Assembly: GCF_019834675.1 (NCBI RefSeq)
Contig: NZ_JABUBU010000026.1
Location: 1-39,160, forward strand
Direction: 5' to 3'
DNA: 39,160 bases
Origin: Rhodococcoides corynebacterioides
Lineage (GTDB): Bacteria > Actinomycetota > Actinomycetes > Mycobacteriales > Mycobacteriaceae
The number at the start of each line of letters is the position of its first letter. Within the stretch, counting starts at the first letter, position 1. Under the pieces are notes generated by a model. That model was given only the letters and a program-made list of their open reading frames with translations, was not told where the DNA came from and searched no databases. Shown piece by piece: positions 1-11,584 of the stretch. The translations under genes were made by a program, and so were the position numbers.

Positions 1-24
1 AGCCAGGATCAAACTCTCCGTTGA
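1..24 (-). rRNA. rrs: 16S ribosomal RNA, 5' end only
   Basis: The minus strand reads AGAGTTTGATCCTGGCT into the window edge, which is the universal start of bacterial 16S rRNA (the 27F primer site). Aligning to E. coli numbering puts base 1 of the mature RNA near position 24. Only the first two dozen bases are present; the rest lies outside. The gene points away from murA, as in M. tuberculosis, but here two extra genes lie between murA and the rRNA operon. Confidence 0.95.
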
Positions 25-200
25 AGACTCTTATCGACCACCCAGCAGAAACCGAGCAGCCAATGAAAACTAGAGAGCCAAATCCAGCAATAAAACTCAC
101 GCCAGCACACAAAAATGTACTGACAAAGCCGATCCTCCCCCGACGGGAAGAAGGAGAAGAACCGGAACCAAAAAAATTGGCACTGACATTCATCGACACA

Positions 201-220
201 CTGTTGAGTTCTCAAAGAAC
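201..220 (-). promoter_or_regulatory. rRNA leader antitermination/processing element (boxA-like)
   Basis: The minus strand reads GTTCTTTGAGAACTCAACAG, a block conserved just upstream of 16S genes across actinobacteria and regarded as part of the boxA antitermination and RNA processing region. It is followed by a palindromic CCAA...TTGG stretch (168-180) and AT-rich leader down to the 16S start, much richer in A and T than the rest of the window. The whole stretch from about 25 to 275 is transcribed leader and contains no gene. Confidence 0.75.
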
Positions 221-275
221 ACACGCACACCACCACCGACCCACCAACGTGAACCGGATCCGGGGCAACCGTTCC

Positions 276-305
276 AGACTAACCACCACCCGACACCGCA
301 GTCAA
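276..305 (-). promoter_or_regulatory. rRNA operon proximal promoter (-35 and -10)
   Basis: On the minus strand TTGACT (305-300) and TAGTCT (281-276) are separated by 18 bases, close to the principal sigma factor consensus used in actinobacteria (TTGACA, TAnnnT). Transcription would begin near 269, giving a leader of about 245 nt that includes the boxA-like block. This is the best-scoring promoter in the region. Confidence 0.7.
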
Positions 306-466
306 ACCACACCGCCGGGAAGGCCTCGTACTTGATCTGGACTGTCCGCTCAGCCTACACCACGTGCAGACGAACCTTTTCTGTCCGAATCAGGCGACCC
401 CGTACGGCCTCGTTCACCCCAGCCTCTCGGCTCCGGGTCGGCGTCCGTGTCGCTCTGACTCGACAA

Positions 467-495
467 AAGTTACGCACCCGAACCCCACAACGCAA
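467..495 (-). promoter_or_regulatory. rRNA operon distal promoter candidate
   Basis: On the minus strand TTGCGT (495-490) and TAACTT (472-467) are spaced by 17 bases. Tandem promoters ahead of rRNA operons are common in Mycobacteriales, so a second promoter 190 bases upstream of the first is expected. The rest of 306-599 holds no credible gene; the open frames there have no ribosome binding site and run through the promoters. Confidence 0.5.
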
Positions 496-599
496 ATCGC
501 CTGGACACGGGTGCGTCGCGAGCCCGTCGTCGCAGGTGGGACGTATTCGGCCGTGCCACGGGCACACCGATGCACCGCTACTCGAAACTATGACGCCGG

Positions 600-1319
600 T
601 CACGTCGGCGACGTCGGTGTCCTCGACGCGCCGGCGGCATCCAGGTCGGCGGCCGGCACCGGCGTTCCGATTCGTTCTGTCACGGGCAGGACCCCGGCCC
701 ACACACCCCCGGCGGCGATGTCCGCGTCGTCGTCGACCGGTCCGCCGGCACGGGTTTTCACCGAGGCCTCGTACAGCGGGACCGCGAGAACTCGTGTCGC
801 TGCCAGCTCCTTGCGGGTGTTCGGCCGGAGCACGGCCGCCCTTCCGGGGACCACCTTGTCCACGACGAGTGCCAGGGCCGCGTCGCGCTCGTCGGCGTCC
901 GACACCACCCGTGGCTTCCCCCGCACCACCGCGCTGCGGTAGTTCATCGAGTGATGGAACGCCGAGCGCGCCAACACCAGGCCGTCCACCACCGTCACGG
1001 TCACACACACGTCCCCGTCGGCGCCCAGGCTCGCGGCGGCGACGGAGCCGTGGACGTACAGCGTTCCGCCCCGGTCGGGTCCGTCCAGGTCGTAGGCGAA
1101 CGCCGTGGGCACGACCAGCGGAGCACCGTGCACCGTCACCCCGAGGTGGCAGATGCGAGCCGCGTCGAGAACGTCGATCAACGCGGCCCTGTGCATCTGC
1201 GCTCGACTGCGGTTGCGCCGCAGCGTGGTTCGGTCCGTCGGGGACAGCGAGGTGGCCAGCACGTCGACATCGTCACCCGCGTTCGAGCCCGTGGTCCGAG
1301 CACCGTCGGTTGTCGTCAT
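600..1319 (-). CDS. Pyridoxamine 5'-phosphate oxidase-like FMN-binding split-barrel protein
   Basis: The 239-residue product looks like the Pyridox_ox_2/NimA-like flavin-binding family. After a variable N-terminus (1-35) the split-barrel core includes CHLGVTVHGAPLVVPTAF (57-74), LYVHGSVAAASLG (87-99) and HHSMNYRSAVVRG (122-134), the arrangement that binds FMN in this family. Members include nitroimidazole reductases, haem-degrading and F420-dependent relatives, so the substrate cannot be told. The ATG at 1319 was chosen over an upstream in-frame extension because that extension would run through the operator region shared with the divergent MocR regulator. The regulator is a PLP-sensing type, so a link to B6 vitamers or amine metabolism is plausible but inferred. 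The gene lies just upstream of, and in the same direction as, the rRNA operon. Confidence 0.8.
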   Translation of the reverse strand: MTTTDGARTTGSNAGDDVDVLATSLSPTDRTTLRRNRSRAQMHRAALIDVLDAARICHLGVTVHGAPLVVPTAFAYDLDGPDRGGTLYVHGSVAAASLGADGDVCVTVTVVDGLVLARSAFHHSMNYRSAVVRGKPRVVSDADERDAALALVVDKVVPGRAAVLRPNTRKELAATRVLAVPLYEASVKTRAGGPVDDDADIAAGGVWAGVLPVTERIGTPVPAADLDAAGASRTPTSPT

Positions 1320-1338
1320 GGCACCAGCCTGAGGGACG

Positions 1339-1386
1339 AGTGGACCATCGTCACGGTCCACTTCGCTACCGTTTCACCGGACCACT
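1339..1386. promoter_or_regulatory. Candidate MocR/PdxR operator cluster in divergent intergenic region
   Basis: AGTGGACC (1339-1346) and its exact reverse complement GGTCCACT (1355-1362) form an 8-bp inverted repeat with an 8-bp spacer. A third near-copy, GGACCACT, follows at 1379-1386. A -10-like TACCGT (1367-1372) for the plus-strand regulator lies just after the inverted repeat. The core resembles the AAAGTGG-type motif that I recall for PdxR of Corynebacterium glutamicum. The regulator made by the neighbouring gene is the obvious candidate ligand. Confidence 0.55.
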
Positions 1387-1423
1387 CGCCGGTGCGACGC
1401 ACCGACCGATCGACGGAGGCCTC

Positions 1424-2830
1424 ATGCCCGCGACCCCGCGCGCCGTACCGGTCACCCTCGACCGGACCTCGGCGCGCCCTCTGCCGTTGCAGGTCGCCGA
1501 CGCCCTCCGCCGGGCGATCGCCGATGGTGTCCTCGTCACCGGCGATCGACTTCCCTCCACCCGTGCCCTCGCCGCCGAACTGCAGGTCTCCCGCGGCGTC
1601 GCCCACCACGCGTACGACCAGCTCACCGCGGAGGGATGGATCGAGGGGCGGACCGGATCCGGAACCTTCGTGGCCGCCGCGATACCCGCGGTCCCGCGAA
1701 CCGCTCCCGCCCCCGCGACGACCCCGATCGAGGACGACGGCCGCGCCGACCTCGTACTCCGACCCGGCATTCCCTGGACACCACCTCGCCCGAGCGCAGC
1801 GTGGCGGCGTGCGTGGCGTATCGCGGGCGCCGAACCCGCACCGCACGACTACCCGGATCCGGCGGGCCCTCTCGCCCTTCGACGCAGCGTGTGTGCGCTG
1901 CTCGCTCGCGCGCGGGGCATGACCGTCGACCCGGGACGGGTGGTCGTCACCACGGGTGCCGTGCACGGTCTGACCCTGGCCCTGGCCGCGCTGCGCACTC
2001 TCGGTGCGGACTCGAAACCCGTTCTCGCCATGGAGGATCCGGGCTATCGCGTGGCGGCGACGGCCGCCACGGCGGTCGGGTGGGGCGTACACGACTTCCC
2101 CGTGGACCGGGGCGGCGTCGTGGTCGACGCCCTGCGATCCGCTCCGGACTCGACGCGCGCGGTGTACGTGACGCCGTCCCACCAGTACCCGACCGGGGGC
2201 ACCCTCGACGGTGGACGCCGCGCCGCCCTCGTCGCGTACGCGCGCGACACCGACACCGTCGTGATCGAGGACGACTACGACTCCGAGTACCGCTACGACG
2301 TCGCACCCCTCCCGGCCCTGGCCCATCTGGACGCGGACCGGGTCGTCTATCTCGGCACCATCGCCAAGACCCTCGGCGCCGGCGTCCGGCTCGGCTGGAT
2401 GGTGCTACCCGCGCAGCTGGTCGAGCCGGTGCTCCGCCACCGGTCGGCCGTCGGCGACTTCCCGTCGACACCCCTCTGCACGGCGACGACGTCGTTGCTC
2501 GACGACGGCGAATGGGACCGACTGGTGCGCGCAGCCCGGCGCCGATATCGGAATCGTGATGCGGTGGTGAGGGATTCGCTGTCGGAGTTCGGCGAGCTCC
2601 GTGGCTCGGGCGCAGGCATGCACACCACGCTCGTCCTCGCACCCGGGCGGGCCGACGCCGTCGCCCGCGCCGCCGCGACCCGCGGTGTCACGGTTCCGAC
2701 GATCGCGGAGTCCGCTCGATCGCACCCCGATCCGGGCGGTCTGGTGATCGGCTACGGACGCCTCTCCGACGTGGAACTTCGCACGGCGCTCGACGTCGTG
2801 GCGGACGAACTCCGACGCCACCGCGACTGA
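1424..2830 (+). CDS. MocR/PdxR-family regulator (GntR helix-turn-helix fused to aminotransferase domain)
   Basis: The 468-residue protein has a GntR-type winged helix at about residues 18-84 (DRLPSTRALAAELQVSRG, then GWIEGRTGSGTF), a proline/alanine-rich linker (85-105) and a fold-type I aminotransferase domain to the end. That domain retains the PLP pocket: IEDDYDSEYRY (281-291) and the Schiff-base lysine in GTIAKTLGAGVRLGW (Lys315). MocR proteins use PLP as a sensor and often regulate a divergent gene, here the FMN split-barrel protein. The ATG at 1424 has a GGAGG ribosome binding site at 1415-1419. A much longer open frame upstream lacks a start signal and was not used. It converges on murA. 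Whether it is a true PdxR (activator of pdxST) cannot be decided; no pdxST is in view. Confidence 0.88.
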   Translation: MPATPRAVPVTLDRTSARPLPLQVADALRRAIADGVLVTGDRLPSTRALAAELQVSRGVAHHAYDQLTAEGWIEGRTGSGTFVAAAIPAVPRTAPAPATTPIEDDGRADLVLRPGIPWTPPRPSAAWRRAWRIAGAEPAPHDYPDPAGPLALRRSVCALLARARGMTVDPGRVVVTTGAVHGLTLALAALRTLGADSKPVLAMEDPGYRVAATAATAVGWGVHDFPVDRGGVVVDALRSAPDSTRAVYVTPSHQYPTGGTLDGGRRAALVAYARDTDTVVIEDDYDSEYRYDVAPLPALAHLDADRVVYLGTIAKTLGAGVRLGWMVLPAQLVEPVLRHRSAVGDFPSTPLCTATTSLLDDGEWDRLVRAARRRYRNRDAVVRDSLSEFGELRGSGAGMHTTLVLAPGRADAVARAAATRGVTVPTIAESARSHPDPGGLVIGYGRLSDVELRTALDVVADELRRHRD

Positions 2831-2890
2831 CGCGCGGCCGAGACCTGCCACCGCGACCGACACGCAGCCGAGTACTCACGCGGCCGAGTA

Positions 2891-4144
2891 CTACTGCACG
2901 CGCTCGATGTCCCCGCCGAGGGCCTGCAGCTGCTCGACGAAGCGCGGATAGCCGCGGTCGATGTGGTAGACGTCGTGCACCTCGGTCGTCCCGTCGGCGA
3001 CCAGGCCCGCGAGCACCAAGCCCGCCCCGGCACGGATGTCCGACGACCACACGGGGGCGCTCGACAACCGCGGCACCCCGCGGACCACGGCGTGGTGACC
3101 GTCGGTCCGGGCGTCGGCGCCCAACCGGATCATCTCCTCCACGAACCGGAATCGCGCCTCGAAGACGTTCTCGGTGATCATCGACGTTCCGTTGGCGACC
3201 GAGGCGAGGCCGATGGCCATCGGCTGCAGGTCGGTCGGGAAGCCGGGGAACGGCAGCGTCGCGAAGTTCACCGCGACGGGCCGCTCGGGCTGACGGACGC
3301 GGAACCCGTCGGGCAGCAGGTCGACCTCGGCACCCGCCGCGCCGAGCTTGGTCAGCACCAGCGTCAGATGCTTCGGGTTCACCCCCCGCACCGTGACGTC
3401 GCCACGCGTCATCGACGCGGCGATCCCCCAGGTCGCCGCGACGATGCGGTCGCCGATCACCCGATGCTCGGTGGGGTGCAACCGCTCGACGCCCTGAATG
3501 GTCAACGTCGACGAGCCGGCGCCGGCCACCTTCGCGCCCATCTTGTTCAGCATCGCGCAGAGGTCGGCGATGTCGGGCTCGCGGGCGGCGTTGTCGATGA
3601 CGGTCTCCCCCTCGGCCAGGACGGCCGCCATGAGGATGTTCTCGGTGGCGCCGACGGACGGGAAGGCGAGCCGAATGGTGGCGCCGTGCAGCTTCTCCGC
3701 GGTCGCGACGACGCACCCGTGCTCGATCTCGCTGTGGGCACCGAGCAGACGCAGGCCCGACTGGTGCATGTCGAGCGGCCGCGACCCGATGGCGTCGCCA
3801 CCCGGCAGCGCGACGACCGCACGCCGGCAGCGCGCGACGAGCGGGCCGAGCACGCACACCGAGGCACGGAACTGACGCACGGCGGCGAAGTCGGCGTGAT
3901 ACTTCGGCTCGGCCGGCGTGGTGATGCGGACGGTGTCCTCGACCAGCTCGACCTCGCATCCCAGCCCGCGCAGCACGTCGGCCATGAGCGGAACGTCGAG
4001 AATGTCGGGGCAGTTCGCGATGGTGGTGGTTCCCTCGGCGAGCAGCGCGGCGGCCATCAGCTTGAGCACGCTGTTCTTCGCGCCGCCGACGGAGACCTCA
4101 CCGGACAGGCGGCTACCGCCGGTCACCAGGAAACGTTCGCTCAC
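2891..4144 (-). CDS. murA: UDP-N-acetylglucosamine 1-carboxyvinyltransferase (MurA)
   Basis: MurA transfers enolpyruvate from PEP to UDP-GlcNAc, the first committed step of peptidoglycan synthesis in the cytoplasm. The 417-residue product matches mycobacterial MurA almost end to end (about 418 residues), starting [17 protein letters not shown]. The catalytic-loop residue that is Cys115 in E. coli is aspartate here: [15 protein letters not shown], Asp117. That substitution is known in mycobacteria and gives intrinsic fosfomycin resistance because the drug alkylates the cysteine. The GTG at 4144 was picked by homology; TTG 4153 and GTG 4150 are alternatives. The gene is divergent from the adenosyltransferase with only 38 bases between them. 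The 60 bases beyond its stop, facing mocR, hold short direct repeats of GCCGAGTACT but no clear terminator. Confidence 0.97.
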   Translation of the reverse strand: MSERFLVTGGSRLSGEVSVGGAKNSVLKLMAAALLAEGTTTIANCPDILDVPLMADVLRGLGCEVELVEDTVRITTPAEPKYHADFAAVRQFRASVCVLGPLVARCRRAVVALPGGDAIGSRPLDMHQSGLRLLGAHSEIEHGCVVATAEKLHGATIRLAFPSVGATENILMAAVLAEGETVIDNAAREPDIADLCAMLNKMGAKVAGAGSSTLTIQGVERLHPTEHRVIGDRIVAATWGIAASMTRGDVTVRGVNPKHLTLVLTKLGAAGAEVDLLPDGFRVRQPERPVAVNFATLPFPGFPTDLQPMAIGLASVANGTSMITENVFEARFRFVEEMIRLGADARTDGHHAVVRGVPRLSSAPVWSSDIRAGAGLVLAGLVADGTTEVHDVYHIDRGYPRFVEQLQALGGDIERVQ

Positions 4145-4166
4145 GACCACCAAGACTAGAGGCACC

Positions 4167-4176
4167 ACAGTAGGGT
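4167..4176. promoter_or_regulatory. Overlapping divergent -10 elements for murA and the adenosyltransferase
   Basis: On the plus strand TAGGGT (4171-4176) lies six bases before the ATG at 4183, so the transcript would be leaderless. On the minus strand TACTGT (4172-4167) lies 22 bases before the murA GTG. The two -10 hexamers share the TA pair at 4171-4172. With just 38 bases between the start codons, both promoters must be packed here. Confidence 0.5.
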
Positions 4177-4182
4177 CGAGAA

Positions 4183-4761
4183 ATGGCGGTTCATCTGACC
4201 TCGATCTACACCCGGACGGGTGACGACGGCACCACCGGCCTGAGCAATTTCGAGCGCGTCGGCAAGAACGACCCGCGGGTGGTGGCGTACGCGGACTGCG
4301 ACGAACTCAACGCCGCCCTGGGGCTCGTCCTCGCTCTCGGCGCGCCGCCGGAGCACCTGATCCCCGTGCTCGGTCGCATCCAGAACGATCTGTTCGACGT
4401 CGGCGCGGACCTGGCGACGCCGGTCGAGGAGAACCCGAAGCACCCGCCGCTGCGGGTGACGCAGGACTACGTGGACCGCCTCGAACGGTGGTGCGACGAG
4501 TACAACGCCACGCTCGCGCCGCTGCGATCGTTCGTGCTGCCGGGCGGCACGGCGGCATCGGCGCTGCTGCATCACGCGCGCACCGTGACCCGTCGGGCCG
4601 AGCGGGCCGCGTGGGCCGCGGTGGAGGCGTTCCCAGACGTCACCAACAAGCTGCCCGCGCTGTATCTGAATCGGCTGTCGGACCTGTTGTTCGTGCTCGG
4701 GCGGATCACCAACCCGGACGGCGACGTGTTGTGGCGGCCGGGCGGGGACGATCGAGGCTAA
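4183..4761 (+). CDS. Cob(I)yrinic acid a,c-diamide adenosyltransferase, PduO type
   Basis: The enzyme moves the adenosyl group of ATP onto cob(I)alamin to make coenzyme B12. The 192-residue product has the PduO hallmarks: the ATP-binding N-terminus [21 protein letters not shown], then a helical bundle with [13 protein letters not shown] and the C-terminal [12 protein letters not shown] helix. The homologue in M. tuberculosis is Rv1314c, which also sits between murA and the ATP synthase operon. No other cobalamin gene is present, so its product probably feeds B12-dependent enzymes elsewhere, for example methylmalonyl-CoA mutase, which would consume the propionyl-CoA made by the valine operon in this window. 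A -10 element six bases before the ATG suggests leaderless translation. It converges on the DUF2550 gene. Confidence 0.93.
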   Translation: MAVHLTSIYTRTGDDGTTGLSNFERVGKNDPRVVAYADCDELNAALGLVLALGAPPEHLIPVLGRIQNDLFDVGADLATPVEENPKHPPLRVTQDYVDRLERWCDEYNATLAPLRSFVLPGGTAASALLHHARTVTRRAERAAWAAVEAFPDVTNKLPALYLNRLSDLLFVLGRITNPDGDVLWRPGGDDRG

Positions 4762-4781
4762 GACTCGAGTGGACCGGGCGC

Positions 4782-5234
4782 TCAGCGGGCTCCGCCGGCG
4801 CCGGGGCGCGGGCGTCGGGAGCGGCCGGACGGTCGGGACTCCACCCACGAGGTGAAGGCGGTGAACGCACCGCGGTCGAACGCCACCTCATAGCGTCGAT
4901 CGGCGTCGAAGAGTTCGACGATCGCGATGTCCTCGGTCATGATGTCGAACTCCGACTCCTCGGGTCGACGCCGCTCGCCGAGGTCGAGTGTCTGTCGCAC
5001 CATGCGCCGATCGGGGCCGGGCCGCAGGCTGGACAGCTTGTAGAACACCAACACGTTCTCGCCGTAGCGAAAGATGCCGTGACGCCAACCGGCGCCGGGG
5101 CCGGCCGGCAACGACCGGAGAATCACGGCGGTGCCGCCGCGGCGCAGGGTGATCAGGCGATACAGAAAAGCCGCGGCGAGCCCGGCGAGAACGACCACCA
5201 GAACGACAAGCACTGTCATCCAGATCGTCATCAT
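4782..5234 (-). CDS. DUF2550 single-pass membrane protein
   Basis: The 150-residue product begins with one hydrophobic helix (about residues 5-28, TVLVVLVVVLAGLAAAFLYR). The rest is cytoplasmic or extracellular, with WRHGIFRYGENVLVFYKLSSLRPGPDR, a FDIMTEDIAIVEL segment and a basic tail of Arg and Pro. This is the actinobacterial DUF2550 family (Rv1312 in M. tuberculosis), which is nearly always found right after atpC. Its function is unknown. The conserved place at the end of the ATP synthase operon suggests a link to that complex or to the membrane around it, but nothing in the sequence proves it. Start codons GTG 5237, ATG 5234 and ATG 5231 are all possible; the middle one is given. Only 35 bases separate it from atpC. 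Confidence 0.85.
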   Translation of the reverse strand: MMTIWMTVLVVLVVVLAGLAAAFLYRLITLRRGGTAVILRSLPAGPGAGWRHGIFRYGENVLVFYKLSSLRPGPDRRMVRQTLDLGERRRPEESEFDIMTEDIAIVELFDADRRYEVAFDRGAFTAFTSWVESRPSGRSRRPRPGAGGAR

Positions 5235-5269
5235 CACCGGGCCCGCCGCGGCTTCTGCTCTGCCGTGAC

Positions 5270-5638
5270 CTAGGCCCGCTCGACGGCGCGGACGCGTCCG
5301 CGTGCGATCGCGAGCGCCTCCTCGTCCTCGGAGCCCTCGGCCAGAACCGATTTGGCGGCCTCCACGTCGATGTCCTCGGCGAACTCCGCGGACTCGGCGA
5401 GAATGGTCACCGTCTTCCCCGTCACGGAGAGGAACCCTCCGTGGACGGCCGCGACGCGACGCTCACCGTCGGTCGTCGTGATGGCCACGGTGCCGCCCTC
5501 GATCAGCTGGCCGAGCACCGGCTCGTGGCCGGCCATGATGCCGATCTCTCCCTCGGTGGTCTGGGCGCTGACCAGCGTGGCCGTTCCCGACCACAGCCGT
5601 TCCTCGACCGCGACCAGTTCGACGTCCATCTCAGCCAT
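5270..5638 (-). CDS. atpC: ATP synthase F1 subunit epsilon
   Basis: Epsilon is part of the central stalk; it couples rotation to catalysis and restrains ATP hydrolysis. The 122-residue product has the N-terminal beta-sandwich ([41 protein letters not shown]) and a short C-terminal helical part (residues 88-122). It is shorter than the E. coli protein (139), as in other actinobacteria, and its C-terminal helix is correspondingly reduced. It is the last of the eight structural genes and starts six bases after the atpD stop, so it is surely co-transcribed. Confidence 0.97.
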   Translation of the reverse strand: MAEMDVELVAVEERLWSGTATLVSAQTTEGEIGIMAGHEPVLGQLIEGGTVAITTTDGERRVAAVHGGFLSVTGKTVTILAESAEFAEDIDVEAAKSVLAEGSEDEEALAIARGRVRAVERA

Positions 5639-5644
5639 GTCGGA

Positions 5645-8073
<2,429 letters not shown>

Positions 8074-8109
8074 GGTTCACCTCACTCCCTGCTCGTCGCG
8101 GACCGATCA

Positions 8110-9753
8110 TCACTTACCGACGGTCTTGCGCGTGACGGTGACCTTCTCCTGGTCGACCTCGTCCTTGTCGAGCGCCTCGGCCTCGGCCTCGTTGACGATG
8201 CGCTCGCCCGAGGAGGTGAGGAAGCCCTGCTTGAACTCGTCGGTCGCCTTCTTGATCGACTCGGCCGCGTCGTCCTTCAGCACCCCGCCGCCGGCGATGG
8301 AATCGAAGGCGTCCGAGGCGTTGCGGTGCAGGTCCTCGAGCAGCTCACGGTTGAAGCGACGCACGTCGTCGACCGGAACGGTGTCGTAGTACCCGGCGTC
8401 GACGAGGTAGATCGAGACGATCTGGTCCTCGACGGACACGGGGGTGTACTGGTCCTGCTTGAGCAGCTCCACCCAGCGGGCACCGCGCTCGAGCTGCGCC
8501 TTGGACGCCGCGTCGAGGTCGGAGGCGAAGGCGGAGAACGCCTCGAGCTCACGGAACTGCGCCATCTCCAGACGAAGCGAACCGGCGACCTTCTTCAGAC
8601 CCTTCGTCTGCGCCGCACCACCCACGCGGGACACCGAGGTACCGACGTTGATGGCGGGACGGACACCCTTGTTGAAGAGGTCCGACTCGAGGAACACCTG
8701 ACCGTCGGTGATGGAGATGACGTTGGTCGGGATGAACGCCGAGATGTCGTTGGCCTTGGTCTCGATGAGGGGCAGGCCCGTCATCGATCCGCCGCCGAGC
8801 TCGTCGGACAGCTTGGCGCACCGCTCGAGCAGACGGGAGTGCAGGTAGAACACGTCACCCGGGTACGCCTCGCGGCCCGGCGGGCGACGCAGCAGCAGCG
8901 AGATGGTGCGGTAGGCCTCGGCCTGCTTGGTGAGGTCGTCGAACACGATGAGGACGTGCTTGCCCTGGTACATCCAGTGCTGGCCGAGGGCCGAGCCGGT
9001 GTAGGGGGCGAGCCACTTGAAGCCGGCGGAGTCGGAGGCCGGAGCCGCGACGATGGTGGTGTACTCCATGGCGCCGTGCTCGTCCAGAGCGGTCTTCACA
9101 CCGGCGATGGTGGAGCCCTTCTGACCGATCGCGACGTAGATGCAGCGCACCTGCTTGTCGGGATCGCCGGTCTCCCAGTTCTTCTTCTGGTTGATGATCG
9201 CGTCGACGCAGACCGCGGTCTTGCCGGTCTTGCGGTCACCGATCACCAGCTGGCGCTGACCGCGGCCGATGGCGGTGAGGGCGTCGATGGCGGTGATGCC
9301 GGTGGCGAGGGGCTCCTCCACGGGCTGGCGCTCGAGCACCGAGGCAGCCTGCAGTTCGAGCACACGCTGCTCGTCGGACTCGATCTCGCCGAGACCGTCG
9401 ATCGGCTTGCCGAGGGGATCGATGACGCGGCCCAGGAAGTTGTCGCCGACCGGGACGGACAGAACCTCTCCGGTGCGCTTGACCTCCTGGCCCTCCTCGA
9501 TGTTCTCGTAGTCGCCGAGGATGACGGCGCCGATCTCGCGATCGTCGAGGTTCAGCGCGACGCCGAGGACGCCGCCGGGAAACTCGAGGAGCTCGTTCGA
9601 CATCGCGGACGGAAGCCCGGTCACGTGGGCGATGCCGTCGGACGTGTCCGACACCAGACCGACCTCTTCACGAGAGGACTCCGGTGCGTAGTTCGCGGTG
9701 TAGCTCTCGATTGCGCTACGGATCTCGTCGGAGGAGATCGTCAACTCCGCCAT
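8110..9753 (-). CDS. atpA: ATP synthase F1 subunit alpha
   Basis: Alpha forms the non-catalytic nucleotide sites of F1. The 547-residue product has its P-loop as GDRKTGKT (172-179) and ends in an extension of about 35 residues ([17 protein letters not shown], then a basic end) beyond the E. coli length of 513. The same C-terminal extension exists in mycobacterial alpha, where it holds gamma and suppresses ATP hydrolysis. Together with the gamma loop this predicts a latent, synthesis-biased enzyme. A ribosome binding site (AGGAAA) precedes the ATG at 9753. The 116 bases separating it from atpH contain no gene or clear signal. Confidence 0.98.
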   Translation of the reverse strand: MAELTISSDEIRSAIESYTANYAPESSREEVGLVSDTSDGIAHVTGLPSAMSNELLEFPGGVLGVALNLDDREIGAVILGDYENIEEGQEVKRTGEVLSVPVGDNFLGRVIDPLGKPIDGLGEIESDEQRVLELQAASVLERQPVEEPLATGITAIDALTAIGRGQRQLVIGDRKTGKTAVCVDAIINQKKNWETGDPDKQVRCIYVAIGQKGSTIAGVKTALDEHGAMEYTTIVAAPASDSAGFKWLAPYTGSALGQHWMYQGKHVLIVFDDLTKQAEAYRTISLLLRRPPGREAYPGDVFYLHSRLLERCAKLSDELGGGSMTGLPLIETKANDISAFIPTNVISITDGQVFLESDLFNKGVRPAINVGTSVSRVGGAAQTKGLKKVAGSLRLEMAQFRELEAFSAFASDLDAASKAQLERGARWVELLKQDQYTPVSVEDQIVSIYLVDAGYYDTVPVDDVRRFNRELLEDLHRNASDAFDSIAGGGVLKDDAAESIKKATDEFKQGFLTSSGERIVNEAEAEALDKDEVDQEKVTVTRKTVGK

Positions 9754-9869
9754 GTTTTCCTGCTCTCACTGTCTGTGGCCTCGGTACGCCGGCCGCCCTG
9801 GGCCGAATCACCGAAACGTGGGTGGGGACAAACTCTGGTCGTGCCTGCCGGTCGGGTGCGTGAACCGGG

Positions 9870-10688
9870 TTACTTGAGCGACTTGCGCAGCTGCGCGAGA
9901 CGCCCCGCACCACTGCCGTCGATCACCTCGTCACCGACGCGAACGACGAGACCGCTCAGCAGGTCGCGATCGACTTCCACGTGAACGGTCACGGACTTGC
10001 CGTAGATACCTTCCAGCGTAGACGTGAGGCGGTCGACCTGATCGGTGCTCAACTCGGTGCTACTGCGGACGTATGCGACTTCCTTGTTCCGCCGGGTCGC
10101 CGCCAGCGCGGACAACTCGCCGAACACCTCGGCCGGAGCCTCGGTCAGTCGTCCGACGGCCTGCACGGCGAGAGCCTCGGTGATGGCCGTGACCTTGCCG
10201 TACAGCAGCGTCTTCAGCAGCTGTCCGGACGCCTCGGCCGGCTTGGTGCGATCCGACAGCGCCTGCTCCAGAGCGGAATCGCCGGCGATGATGCGCCCGA
10301 GCCGGAACAACTCGTCCTCGACGGTGCCCAGCTGATCCTGGTCCTCCGCCGCGCGAAGCAGCGCTTCGCGGCCCAGCAGTACGAGCGAGTCGGTGAGGTC
10401 ACGCGCCGAGGACCAGTTCTGCGCGACCGCGGCCTTCACCGTCTCGACCGCTTCCGTTCCGACCTTGCCGTCGAACAGTCGCTCGGCGAGCTGTCGACGG
10501 GAATCGGCGGACGCGGAGGCGTCGGCGAGAGCCGACCGGAGCGGACGCTGGGCGTCGAGCACCCGGACGACCGCGAAGAGGTCGGATCCGGCCCCGGCCG
10601 CGGCGGACGTGGAGTCCGACGCGGAATCGAGACCGCGGGTCAGAGCGGTGCGGGCCTCGGCGAGAGCCTCACGACTCGCTGCGTACAT
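9870..10688 (-). CDS. atpH: ATP synthase F1 subunit delta
   Basis: Delta joins the top of the F1 head to the peripheral stalk. The product of about 272 residues is longer than E. coli delta (177) and resembles the Corynebacterium type, ending GGLVVRVG-like: [23 protein letters not shown]. It is not fused to a second b subunit, whereas mycobacterial AtpH (about 446 residues) is. The ATG at 10688 (MYAASREAL) was chosen because I recall Corynebacterium delta beginning [13 protein letters not shown] at 10697 overlaps the atpF stop as GTGA and would add three residues; both are possible. Confidence 0.93.
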   Translation of the reverse strand: MYAASREALAEARTALTRGLDSASDSTSAAAGAGSDLFAVVRVLDAQRPLRSALADASASADSRRQLAERLFDGKVGTEAVETVKAAVAQNWSSARDLTDSLVLLGREALLRAAEDQDQLGTVEDELFRLGRIIAGDSALEQALSDRTKPAEASGQLLKTLLYGKVTAITEALAVQAVGRLTEAPAEVFGELSALAATRRNKEVAYVRSSTELSTDQVDRLTSTLEGIYGKSVTVHVEVDRDLLSGLVVRVGDEVIDGSGAGRLAQLRKSLK

Positions 10689-10693
10689 GGTGT

Positions 10694-11254
10694 TCACTTC
10701 CCGCTGGTGGACTTTGCGCCGACAGAATCGAGTTCGTCGAGGAACCGATCGATCGTTCCGGCGCGCTTGACGTCGTCGGACAGCTGCTCACCGATGACCT
10801 TCTCGGCGAGCTCGACGGCGGTGCGGCCGAGTTCCGAGCGCAGTTCGGTGACGATCTGCTGACGCTGCGCGGCGAGCTGCTGGTGACCGGAGGCCACGAT
10901 GCGATCGCTCTCCGCCTGCGCACTGGTCTTCATCTCCGCGAGGATCTGCTGACCCTGGGTGCGTGCGTCTTCACGGATCTTGGCGGCCTCCTGGCGAGCG
11001 TCGGCCAGCTGGGCGCGGTACTGCTCGAGCGCCTGCTTCGCCTCGGCCTGTGCCTCTTCGGCGCGCTTGATCCCGCCTTCGATCTTCTCGGACCGCTCCG
11101 ACAGCACCGTCTGGAACCGCGGAAGCACGAACTTCCAGAAGAAGAAGCCGATGACGGCGATGCAGACCGCAGACCAGACGATGTCGTACGTCGCGGGGAG
11201 AAGAGGATTGACGTCCTCTCCCCCTTCCGCTGCGAGGACTGCGAATGTCGACAT
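10694..11254 (-). CDS. atpF: ATP synthase Fo subunit b
   Basis: Subunit b is the peripheral stalk that stops the F1 head from turning. The 186-residue product has one N-terminal membrane helix (about residues 23-44, [20 protein letters not shown]). It continues as a long charged coiled coil of Glu, Ala, Lys, Gln and Arg (50-170). With delta unfused, two copies of this subunit presumably form the stalk, unlike in mycobacteria, where b pairs with b-delta. It begins five bases after the atpE stop and overlaps or abuts atpH. Confidence 0.97.
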   Translation of the reverse strand: MSTFAVLAAEGGEDVNPLLPATYDIVWSAVCIAVIGFFFWKFVLPRFQTVLSERSEKIEGGIKRAEEAQAEAKQALEQYRAQLADARQEAAKIREDARTQGQQILAEMKTSAQAESDRIVASGHQQLAAQRQQIVTELRSELGRTAVELAEKVIGEQLSDDVKRAGTIDRFLDELDSVGAKSTSGK

Positions 11255-11259
11255 GGCGA

Positions 11260-11547
<288 letters not shown>

Positions 11548-11584
11548 TCAGGTTGTTACCGGTGGCTCGTCGAGCCGGGGTGGG

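Noticed and set aside
21..335. Open frame of 104 codons on the plus strand next to 16S
   Set aside because: It is antisense to the rRNA leader, boxA-like block and promoter, with no ribosome binding site.
553..565. GTGCC-ACG-GGCAC hairpin after the FMN protein gene
   Set aside because: A five-pair stem with no T tract is too weak to call a terminator.
332..1423. Very long upstream extension of the MocR reading frame
   Set aside because: The frame crosses the rRNA promoters and the whole opposite-strand FMN protein gene, has no start signal and is Arg/Pro-rich as expected of an antisense shadow.
2831..2890. GCCGAGTACT direct repeats between mocR and murA as an operator or terminator
   Set aside because: They lie between two converging gene ends, form no strong hairpin and have no promoter beside them.
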